From Streptomyces longispororuber (GTDB taxonomy: Bacteria > Actinomycetota > Actinomycetes > Streptomycetales > Streptomycetaceae), in the NCBI RefSeq assembly GCF_024448165.1, contig NZ_JAMOLN010000087.1, positions 1 through 38,636 on the forward strand: 38,636 nucleotides of DNA. The letters are read 5' to 3'. Shown piece after piece: positions 31,369-37,615 of this stretch (positions are counted from its first letter, which is position 1; each line of letters begins with the position of its first letter). The position numbers and the translations under genes are program-made. Below the pieces are notes generated by a model that worked only from the letters and a program-made list of their open reading frames with translations, was not told where the DNA came from and did not search any database.

Positions 31369-32328
31369 CTAAATCCCTTGCCGCCGCAGCTCCTCGGCGA
31401 GCGTGTACAGCCCGGAGAGGTCCAACCCCTCGGTGAGCAGCGGCAGTTCGTGCAGCGGGAGGCCCGCCGCGGCGAGCTGCTCGCGCTGGGCGCGCTCCAG
31501 GGCGTACCGCTCCGCGTACTCCCCGGCCTGGGTGAGCAGCGGCCCGGCGAGCCGCTTCGCGCTGCCGATGCCCGCCGCGGCCAGCGCCTCGACGACGGCC
31601 GGGCGGACCCCGGTGTCCCGGGTCAGGGCCAGGGCGGGTTCCCCGAGAAGCGCGGGCCGCACCATGTTCACCATGATCCTTCCCACCGGGAGCTTCGCGG
31701 CGCGCAGTTCGGCGACCCCGTCGAGGGTCTCCTGCACCGGCATCTCCTCCAGCAGGGTCACCAGGTGCACGGCGGTCTCACGGGACTTGAGGACCCGCAT
31801 GACGGCCTGCGCCTGATTGTGTATCGGGCCGATCTTGGCCAGCCCGGCGACCTCGTCGTTCACGTTCAGGAACCGGGTGATCCGCCCGGTCGGCGGCGCG
31901 TCCATCACGACGTAGTCGTACGCGTACCGCCCCTGCTTGTCCTTGCGCCGGACCGCCTCGCACGCCTTGCCGGTCAGCAGCACGTCCCGCAGGCCCGGCG
32001 CGACCGTGGTGGCGAAGTCGATCGCGCCCAGCTTCTTCAGGGCGCGGCCCGCGCCGCCCAGCTTGTAGAACATCTGGAGGTAGTCGAGCAGCGCCAGCTC
32101 GGGGTCGATGGCCAGCGCGTACACCTCACCCCCGCCCGGCGCGACGGCGATCTTCCGCTCCTCGTAGGGAAGCGCCTCGGTCTCAAAGAGCTGTGCGATG
32201 CCCTGCCTGCCCTCCACCTCCACAAGGAGCGTGCGCCTGCCCTCCGTCGCGAGGGCGAGCGCGAGTGCGGCGGCGACCGTGGTCTTTCCGGTACCGCCCT
32301 TGCCGCTGACGACCTGGAGCCTGCTCAC
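31369..32328 (-). CDS. ArsA/Get3-type ATPase, paralogue 2
   Basis: A 319-residue partner of the downstream ATPase. The P-loop VSGKGGTGKTT has both signature Lys10 and Lys15. At the switch I position, the Asp-Pro-Ala motif is replaced by Glu39-Gly (LLVEVEGRQGIAQLF). Switch II is VVMDAPPTGRITRFLNV. It ends LPLHELPLLTEGLDLSGLYTLAEEL. GTG 32328 has no ribosome site, and TAGGCT lies seven bases upstream, so the two-gene message is probably leaderless. It is divergent from the DUF4177 gene. Size, order and residue pattern suggest the two paralogues form one heterodimer. Confidence 0.9.
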   Translation of the reverse strand: MSRLQVVSGKGGTGKTTVAAALALALATEGRRTLLVEVEGRQGIAQLFETEALPYEERKIAVAPGGGEVYALAIDPELALLDYLQMFYKLGGAGRALKKLGAIDFATTVAPGLRDVLLTGKACEAVRRKDKQGRYAYDYVVMDAPPTGRITRFLNVNDEVAGLAKIGPIHNQAQAVMRVLKSRETAVHLVTLLEEMPVQETLDGVAELRAAKLPVGRIMVNMVRPALLGEPALALTRDTGVRPAVVEALAAAGIGSAKRLAGPLLTQAGEYAERYALERAQREQLAAAGLPLHELPLLTEGLDLSGLYTLAEELRRQGI

Positions 32329-32335
32329 GTATTCG

Positions 32336-32341
32336 AGCCTA
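32336..32341 (-). promoter_or_regulatory. Leaderless -10 of the ArsA operon
   Basis: TAGGCT on the minus strand ends seven bases before GTG 32328. No Shine-Dalgarno is present. Confidence 0.6.
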
Positions 32342-32400
32342 ACCAGTACGTGCCCGGATCACGCAGGAGCCTCCGGAACGCCGCAGGTCGATCGGGCCGC

Positions 32401-32406
32401 TACAGT
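32401..32406 (+). promoter_or_regulatory. Leaderless -10 of the DUF4177-RidA operon
   Basis: TACAGT ends seven bases before ATG 32414, with no ribosome site. It is arranged back-to-back with the ArsA promoter 60 bases away. Confidence 0.6.
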
Positions 32407-32413
32407 CGGCCCC

Positions 32414-32578
32414 ATGGCTAAGAAGTGGGAATACGCGACGGTGCCGCTCCTGGTGCACGCGACGAAGCAGATCCTGGACACCTGGGGCGAGGACGGCTGG
32501 GAGCTCGTCCAGGTCGTGCCGGGGCCGAACAACCCCGAGCAGCTGGTGGCGTACCTGAAGCGGGAGAAGCAGGCGTGA
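32414..32578 (+). CDS. DUF4177 domain-containing small protein
   Basis: A 54-residue protein: MAKKWEYATVPLLVHATKQ..., then DTWGEDGWELVQVVPGP and YLKREKQA. The WEY-(strand)-GWELV pattern is that of DUF4177, a small alpha/beta fold with no known function. The ATG is probably leaderless (TACAGT seven bases upstream). Its stop overlaps the RidA GTG by four bases (GTGA), so the two are made together. Confidence 0.9.
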   Translation: MAKKWEYATVPLLVHATKQILDTWGEDGWELVQVVPGPNNPEQLVAYLKREKQA

Positions 32579-33048
32579 GCGGCAATGTCGAGGCGCGGCT
32601 CGCGGAGCTCGGGCTGACGCTGCCGCCCGTCGTCCCGCCGGTCGCCGCGTACCAGCCGGCCGTGCGGTCCGGCGTGTACGTGTACACGGCGGGGCAGCTC
32701 CCGATGGTCGACGGCAAGCTGCCGCTGACCGGCAAGGTCGGCGACGAGGTCACGGCCGAGGAGGCCAAGGACCTGGCCCGCACCTGCGCCCTGAACGCGC
32801 TGGCCGCCGTGAAGTCCGTCGCCGGTGACCTGGACCGCATCGCGCGCGTCGTGAAGGTCGTCGGCTTCGTGGCCTCCGCCACCGACTTCACCGGGCAGCC
32901 CGGCGTCATCAACGGCGCCAGCGAGCTGCTCGGCGAGGTGCTCGGCGACAAGGGCGTGCACGCCCGCAGCGCCGTCGGCGTCGCGGTGCTGCCGCTGGAC
33001 GCGCCGGTCGAGGTCGAGTTCCAGGTGGAGCTCACCCCCGAGGCCTGA
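32575..33048 (+). CDS. RidA family protein
   Basis: A 157-residue member of the RidA/YjgF/UK114 superfamily, which clears reactive enamine/imine intermediates. It has VEARLAELGLTLPPVVPPVAAYQPAVRSGVYVYTAGQLPMVDGKLPLTGKVG at the N-terminus. GVHARSAVGVAVLPLDAPVEVEFQVEL at the end carries the arginine usually required for deaminase activity. It is longer than the classic 130-residue form, as in the YjgH-like actinobacterial branch. GTG 32575 overlaps the DUF4177 stop. A hairpin follows. Confidence 0.93.
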   Translation: MSGNVEARLAELGLTLPPVVPPVAAYQPAVRSGVYVYTAGQLPMVDGKLPLTGKVGDEVTAEEAKDLARTCALNALAAVKSVAGDLDRIARVVKVVGFVASATDFTGQPGVINGASELLGEVLGDKGVHARSAVGVAVLPLDAPVEVEFQVELTPEA

Positions 33049-33063
33049 GCCGCCCCTGCACGT

Positions 33064-33095
33064 GAGGCCGTCCGAATCGAAGATCGGGCGGCCTC
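33064..33095 (+). terminator. Hairpin after the RidA gene
   Basis: GAGGCCGTCCGA and TCGGGCGGCCTC pair over 12 positions with one G-T wobble and an 8-base loop, 15 bases after the RidA stop. Confidence 0.75.
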
Positions 33096-33118
33096 TCGAA
33101 CATCTTGGTGACACGAGA

Positions 33119-33124
33119 TAGCCT
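33119..33124 (+). promoter_or_regulatory. Leaderless -10 of the NUDIX-MBL pair
   Basis: TAGCCT ends six bases before ATG 33131, with no ribosome site. Confidence 0.5.
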
Positions 33125-33130
33125 CCGGCC

Positions 33131-34006
33131 ATGTCCAACGGCCAGTGGTACCCGCCGGAGTGGCCGGACCGCATCCGCGCCCTCGCCGCCGGCACGCTCA
33201 CCCCCGCGACGCCCCGCCGCGCGGCCACGGTGATGCTGCTCAGGGACGCGTCCCCCGACGGCACGGAAGTGCACATGCTCCGCAGACGCGCCTCGATGGC
33301 CTTCGCCGCCGGGGCCTACGCCTACCCGGGCGGCGGCGTCGACCCGCGCGACGACGACCGGCAGGTCCGCTGGGCCGGGCCGGCGCGGCAGGAGTGGGCC
33401 GAGCGGCTCGGCGTCCCCGAGAAGGACGCCCAGGCGATCGTCTGCGCCGCCGTGCGCGAGACGTTCGAGGAGGCGGGCGTACTGCTCGCCGGGCCGGCCC
33501 CGGACACCGTCGTCGACGACACGACGGGCGAGCGGTGGCAGGCCGACCGGCAGGCACTGATCGACCGGGACCTGTCCTTCGCCGAGTTCCTGGAGGCCCG
33601 CGGCCTGGTGCTCCGCTCCGACCTGCTGGCCGCGTGGGCGCGCTGGATCACCCCCGAGTTCGAGCCGCGCCGCTACGACACCTGGTTCTTCGCGGCCGCC
33701 CTCCCGGCGGGCCAGCGCACCAGCGACGACTCCTCCGAGGCGGACCGCACGGTGTGGATCAGGCCCGAGCGGGCCGTGGCGCTGTACGACCGGGGCGAGT
33801 TGACGATGATGCCGCCCACCGTCGCGACGCTGCGCACGCTGGCCGAGCACTCCCGGGTACGGGACGCCCTCGACGGCTCCACGGAGCGCGATCTGACCCC
33901 CGTACTGGCGCGGGCGCACCTGGCGGACGGCGAGTTGGTGCTGTCCTGGCCGGGGCACGACGAGTTCACCAAGCACATTCCGACCGCCGGGGGAGCCGGA
34001 CGATGA
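33131..34006 (+). CDS. NUDIX hydrolase
   Basis: A 291-residue NUDIX enzyme. The catalytic box is split by an insertion: GAYAYPGGGVDPRDD, then about 30 residues, then AAVRETFEEAGVLL (RETFEEAG at about 109-116). This long spacing is like the acyl-CoA diphosphatase (NUDT8/NUDT19) branch rather than MutT. PEFEPRRYDTWFFAAALPAGQ follows, as in that group. The ATG is probably leaderless. The stop overlaps the metallo-hydrolase ATG (ATGA), matching animal and bacterial pairings of such NUDIX enzymes with LACTB2-like proteins. The true substrate is not shown. Confidence 0.92.
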   Translation: MSNGQWYPPEWPDRIRALAAGTLTPATPRRAATVMLLRDASPDGTEVHMLRRRASMAFAAGAYAYPGGGVDPRDDDRQVRWAGPARQEWAERLGVPEKDAQAIVCAAVRETFEEAGVLLAGPAPDTVVDDTTGERWQADRQALIDRDLSFAEFLEARGLVLRSDLLAAWARWITPEFEPRRYDTWFFAAALPAGQRTSDDSSEADRTVWIRPERAVALYDRGELTMMPPTVATLRTLAEHSRVRDALDGSTERDLTPVLARAHLADGELVLSWPGHDEFTKHIPTAGGAGR

Positions 34007-34842
34007 CCGAAGCAGCCGCCCTGCCCGGGCAGCCCCGCGGCGGGGTGCTCTCCGGCCCCGCCACCGCCCGCGCCGTCAACGTGCTCGCGCCCAACGCGTC
34101 CGCGATGACCCTCGACGGCACGAACACCTGGATCCTCGCCGAGCCGGACAGCGAGCTGGCCGTCGTCATCGACCCGGGGCCGCTCGACGACGCCCACCTG
34201 AAGAACGTCATCGGCGTCGCGGAGGCCGCGGGCCGCCGGATCGGGCTGACCCTCCTCACCCACGGCCATCCCGACCACGCCGAGGGGGCGGGCCGGTTCG
34301 CGGAGCTGACCGGGACGAAGGTGCGGGCGCTCGACCCGGCGCTGCGGCTCGGCGACGAGGGGCTCGCGGCGGGCGACGTCGTCACGACCGGCGGGCTCGA
34401 ACTGCGCGTCGTACCCACGCCCGGCCACACCTCCGACTCGCTCTGCTTCCACCTGCCCGCCGACGGGGCCGTGCTGACCGGCGACACGATCCTCGGCCGG
34501 GGCACGACGATGGTCGCGCACCCCGACGGCCGCCTCGGCGACTACCTCGACTCGCTGCGCCGGCTGCGCTCCCTGACGGTCGACGACGGCGTGCACACGG
34601 TGCTGCCCGGCCACGGCCCGGTCCTGGAGGACGCCCAGGGCGCCGTCGAGTTCTACCTCGCGCACCGCGCCCACCGGCTCGCCCAGGTCGAGACCGCCGT
34701 CGAGGACGGCTACCTGACCTCGTCCGACGTCGTCGCGCACGTGTACGCAGACGTGGACCGGTCCCTGTGGCCGGCGGCCGAGCTGTCCGTCCTGGCCCAG
34801 CTCGACTACCTGCGCGAACACGGCTTGATCCAGAGCCCGTAG
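34003..34842 (+). CDS. MBL-fold metallo-hydrolase (LACTB2-like)
   Basis: A 279-residue metallo-beta-lactamase-fold hydrolase. The zinc motif is His87-Gly-His89-Pro-Asp91-His92 (LLTHGHPDHAEG). Further ligands are in VVPTPGHTSDSLCFHL, LTGDTILG and LPGHGPVL. The C-terminal helix domain (VEFYLAHRAHRLAQVETAVEDGYLTSSDVVAHVYADVDRSLWPAAELSVLAQLDYLREHGLI) is the LACTB2 winged-helix tail, which suggests nuclease or thioester hydrolase activity. It overlaps the NUDIX stop by four bases. It ends two bases before the convergent ECF gene, so no room exists for a separate terminator. Confidence 0.93.
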   Translation: MTEAAALPGQPRGGVLSGPATARAVNVLAPNASAMTLDGTNTWILAEPDSELAVVIDPGPLDDAHLKNVIGVAEAAGRRIGLTLLTHGHPDHAEGAGRFAELTGTKVRALDPALRLGDEGLAAGDVVTTGGLELRVVPTPGHTSDSLCFHLPADGAVLTGDTILGRGTTMVAHPDGRLGDYLDSLRRLRSLTVDDGVHTVLPGHGPVLEDAQGAVEFYLAHRAHRLAQVETAVEDGYLTSSDVVAHVYADVDRSLWPAAELSVLAQLDYLREHGLIQSP

Positions 34843-34844
34843 CC

Positions 34845-35765
34845 CTAGGGGCGGGGCCAGCCGAGGGGCGTGGCGGCGAGGCGCTCCGGGTCGGCGATGA
34901 TGTCGACGCCGACGACCTTGCCGTCGCGGAACGTGAAGCCGAGGATCGAGGTGACCCGGCCCTCCGGTGCCGCCACGATGCCCATCGCGTCGCCCACGAA
35001 CGCCGCGTACGAGGCCGGCGCCATCCGGCCGTAGAACGCGGCCTGACCGGCGACCTCCAGGGCGCCGCGGACCAGCTTGGTCGCCGCGCCGGGCCCCGCG
35101 TCGACCCGCAACAGGACGTCCGGGTCGAGGAGTTCGAGCAGCGCCTCGAAGTCACCGGCCCGCGAGGCGGCCAGCCAGGCGTCGACGACCACGCGCTGCC
35201 GGGCGAGATCGGTGTCCGGCGGCACGGTGGCGCCCTGCACGCGGCGCCGCGCCCGGCTCGCCAGCTGCCGGGTCGCCGCCGGGGTGCGCTCCACGATCGG
35301 CGCGAGCTCCTCGAACGGCACCGTGAACATGTCGTGCAGCACGAACGCCAGCCGCTCCGCCGGTGCCAGCGTGTCCAGGACGACGAGCAGCGCCAGGCCC
35401 ACCGAGTCGGCCAGCTCGGCCTCCGTGACCGGGTCTCCGGCGTCGGCGGGGCGGATCACGGGGTCGGGGACGTGGATCTCGCCGGTGCCGGGGTCGAGGG
35501 GGTCCTCACGGCGTGCCGTGCGGGTGCGCAGCATGTCCAGGCAGATCCGGCCGACGACGGTGGTCAGCCAGCCGCCCAGGTTCCGCACGTCGTCGCTGTC
35601 GGCGCGCTGCAGCCGCAGCCACCCCTCCTGGACCGCGTCCTCCGCCTCGCTCAGCGATCCGAGCATGCGGTACGCGACGGACCGCAGCCGTCCGCGCTCC
35701 GCCTCGAAGCGGACCGCCAGGTCGGCCGACGACGGCGAAGCGGACGGCGATGGTGACTGTGACAC
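34845..35765 (-). CDS. ECF sigma factor with SnoaL-like C-terminal domain
   Basis: A 306-residue sigma factor. The first 12 residues are Ser/Pro-rich. Region 2 is RLRSVAYRMLGSLSEAEDAVQEGWLRLQRADSDDVRNLGGWLTTVVGRICLDMLRTR; region 4 is LAPAERLAFVLHDMFTVPFEELAPIVERTPAATRQLASRARRRV. A SnoaL-like domain follows (VVDAWLAASRAGDFEALLELLDPDVLLRVDAG), ending KVVGVDIIADPERLAATPLGW. Unlike the sigJ in this window it lacks WLPEP and DGGG, so it is not classical ECF41. The linker here is PLDPGTGEIHVPDPVIRPAD. GTG 35765 has GAGGA seven bases upstream. It follows the nucleotidyltransferase gene by 24 bases. Confidence 0.92.
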   Translation of the reverse strand: MSQSPSPSASPSSADLAVRFEAERGRLRSVAYRMLGSLSEAEDAVQEGWLRLQRADSDDVRNLGGWLTTVVGRICLDMLRTRTARREDPLDPGTGEIHVPDPVIRPADAGDPVTEAELADSVGLALLVVLDTLAPAERLAFVLHDMFTVPFEELAPIVERTPAATRQLASRARRRVQGATVPPDTDLARQRVVVDAWLAASRAGDFEALLELLDPDVLLRVDAGPGAATKLVRGALEVAGQAAFYGRMAPASYAAFVGDAMGIVAAPEGRVTSILGFTFRDGKVVGVDIIADPERLAATPLGWPRP

Positions 35766-35789
35766 GGGTGGGTCCTCCCCCTCGGGCCC

Positions 35790-36596
35790 TCAGGGCCGCG
35801 GATTCTTGATGCCGTGCACGCGCGCGTACTCCGCCGCGAGCCACGGCCCGATCTCCTCGGTGTACGTGTGCAGTGCGTCGAGGTCGCCGGTGGGGTCCTG
35901 CGCGGCGGCGGCCGTGGCCCGCATCCGCCCCGCCCACTGCGGGTAGTACTCCCCGAACGCCTCGGCCATCTCAACAAGATCGCTGGTCCATCCGTTCCAG
36001 CGCGGCATGACGAGGGTGAAGCCGGTCCTGACGAGGTGCCGGGCGGTGCGGCGCTGGAGGCCGCGCAGTTCGTCGGGGGCGGCCGCGGCGATCTGCTCGC
36101 GCCAGCGCGGCAGGAACAGGGCGAGGTCCCCGTTCGTCTCCCTGGCCAGCAGGGACGTGGGCCGGTAGCGCGGCAGGTACTCGGCGAGGTCCTCGGCGAG
36201 CAGGGGCGTGCACAGACAGGCCACGAACCATCCCAGGTCGTACGTCTCCAGCGCGCTGAGCACCCGCTCCCGGCTGTACAGCAGCGTGCCCACGCCGTCG
36301 ACCTGCGCGAACTCCTTGTCCAGCGACTCGTCGAGCATCCGGGCGTCGGCCCGGTCGGCCTCGGTGGGCTCGGCGCGCAGGGCCAGGAGCAGATCGAGGT
36401 CGGAGCGGCCGGGGCGGGCGGTGCCGCGCGGCACGGACCCGTAGAGGTAGGCGCCCGTCATGCGTGCCCCGAAGACGTCGATCAGCCGGTCGCGGGCCGC
36501 GGCCACGACGGGACGGAACGGTTCGCCGATCCGGGCGAGGGAGCCCTCGCGCGCGATGTATCCCTGGGCGTCGAGCCCGCGGGTCAGGTTGGCCAT
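35790..36596 (-). CDS. AadA-like nucleotidyltransferase
   Basis: A 268-residue protein with the polymerase-beta-type motif GSVPRGTARPGRSDLDLLL (53-71; the two Asp of SDLDLL bind metal) and a C-terminal DUF4111-like helical domain (TPLLAEDLAEYLPRY, ARHLVRTGFTLVMPRWNGWTSDLVEMAEAFGEYYPQWAGRM). This is the fold of streptomycin/spectinomycin adenylyltransferases, but chromosomal actinobacterial members often have no proven drug activity, so resistance is only possible. ATG 36596 gives MANLTRGLDAQG; it has no ribosome site but follows CACAGT by six bases. It is upstream of the ECF gene in the same operon. Confidence 0.85.
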   Translation of the reverse strand: MANLTRGLDAQGYIAREGSLARIGEPFRPVVAAARDRLIDVFGARMTGAYLYGSVPRGTARPGRSDLDLLLALRAEPTEADRADARMLDESLDKEFAQVDGVGTLLYSRERVLSALETYDLGWFVACLCTPLLAEDLAEYLPRYRPTSLLARETNGDLALFLPRWREQIAAAAPDELRGLQRRTARHLVRTGFTLVMPRWNGWTSDLVEMAEAFGEYYPQWAGRMRATAAAAQDPTGDLDALHTYTEEIGPWLAAEYARVHGIKNPRP

Positions 36597-36651
36597 GGGG
36601 CAACTGTGCAGGGAAGTGCCGTGCGGGGCACGGCATTTCCGCGCGTCGACG

Positions 36652-36690
36652 CCGACGGGTCCCGCCACACGAGGTGGCGGGACCCGTCGG
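36652..36690 (-). terminator. Terminator after crp
   Basis: A perfect 17-bp stem (CCGACGGGTCCCGCCAC and its complement) has a five-base loop, 30 bases after the crp stop and before the nucleotidyltransferase gene on the same strand. Confidence 0.88.
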
Positions 36691-36719
36691 TTTACGTCTG
36701 TCTGCGTCCGCGCTGACGC

Positions 36720-37394
36720 TCAGCGGGAGCGCTTCGCGAGGCGCTCCACGTCCAGCAGGATCACGGCGCGGGCCTCCAGGCGGAGCCAGCCGCGGCCCGC
36801 GAAGTCCGCGAGCGCCTTGTTGACCGTCTCGCGGGAGGCGCCGACCAGCTGGGCCAGCTCTTCCTGCGTCAGGTCGTGCACGACGTGGATGCCCTCCTCG
36901 GACTGCACGCCGAAGCGGCGCGACAGGTCGAGCAGCGCGCGGGCGACACGGCCCGGCACGTCGGAGAAGACCAGGTCGGACATCTGGTCGTTCGTCTTGC
37001 GCAGGCGCCGGGCGACGGCGCGCAGCAGGGCGGCGGCCACCTCCGGGCGTGCGTTCAGCCAGGGCTGGAGGTCGCCGTGGCCGAGGCCGAGCAGCTTCAC
37101 CTCGGTCAGCGCGCTGGCGGTCGCCGTGCGGGGGCCGGGATCGAAGAGCGACAGCTCTCCGATGAGCTCGCCCGGGCCGAGCACGGCCAGCATGTTCTCC
37201 CGGCCGTCGGGGGAGGTGCGGTGGAGCTTCACCTTGCCCTCGGTGACCACGTACAGGCGGTCCCCGGGGTCGCCCTCGTGGAACAGGGCATCGCCGCGCG
37301 CGAGGGTCACCTCACTCATGGAGGCGCGGAGCTCCGCGGCCTGCTCGTCATCGAGCGCCGCGAAGAGCGGGGCGCGCCGCAGAACGTCGTCCAC
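36720..37394 (-). CDS. crp: cAMP receptor protein Crp
   Basis: A 224-residue Crp/Fnr regulator, the same length as S. coelicolor Crp, where it controls germination, growth and antibiotic production. The cyclic-nucleotide domain includes LARGDALFHEGDPGDRLYVVTEGKVKLHRTSPDGRENMLAVLGPGELIGELSLFDPGPRTATASALTEV; GELSLFD and RTATA form the phosphate-binding cassette. The long dimer helix is followed by the helix-turn-helix DLTQEELAQLVGASRETVNKALADFAGRGWL. GTG 37394 has AGGAGA seven bases upstream; a longer in-frame start (37487) lacks support. A GTG-N6-GNCAC-type site lies 97 bases upstream. Confidence 0.97.
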   Translation of the reverse strand: MDDVLRRAPLFAALDDEQAAELRASMSEVTLARGDALFHEGDPGDRLYVVTEGKVKLHRTSPDGRENMLAVLGPGELIGELSLFDPGPRTATASALTEVKLLGLGHGDLQPWLNARPEVAAALLRAVARRLRKTNDQMSDLVFSDVPGRVARALLDLSRRFGVQSEEGIHVVHDLTQEELAQLVGASRETVNKALADFAGRGWLRLEARAVILLDVERLAKRSR

Positions 37395-37490
37395 GAGTTT
37401 CTCTCCTATGTCGCCTGCACTGTGGGGATCGATCGGAAATCGACCCGGGAGGGTATTTCCCGCTCCCCATTTTGCCGGACGGTCCAAACA

Positions 37491-37504
37491 GTGTGATCAG
37501 TCAC
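37491..37504. promoter_or_regulatory. Candidate Crp-binding site
   Basis: GTG-TGATCA-GTCAC matches the GTG(N6)GNCAC consensus I recall for Streptomyces Crp. It lies between crp (start 97 bases away) and the divergent nth gene (start 112 bases away), so it could control either. The 37395-37615 gap has no gene. Confidence 0.55.
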
Positions 37505-37603
37505 TCAGGCACAAGTCTGCCGCACCTGCGTCACAACCCGAGGGGGAGGGGGCCAATCGGGGGCCGATCCAGTGGCTCCGGGGCGGATGTCAGTGCCGGG
37601 CTC

Positions 37604-37609
37604 TAGGCT
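37604..37609 (+). promoter_or_regulatory. Leaderless -10 of nth
   Basis: TAGGCT ends six bases before GTG 37616, with no ribosome site. Confidence 0.55.
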
Positions 37610-37615
37610 GGTCGG

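Noticed and set aside
30074..32328. Arsenite efflux operon
   Set aside because: There is no arsB, arsC, arsD or ArsR nearby, and the paralogues lack the obvious cysteine-rich metal site.
31333..32421. Long plus-strand frames antisense to the ArsA genes
   Set aside because: They are shadows of the two ATPase genes, which have unmistakable P-loops.
35790..36596. Antibiotic resistance gene call for the AadA-like protein
   Set aside because: The fold fits, but there is no mobile context, and chromosomal relatives often lack drug activity; kept as a nucleotidyltransferase only.
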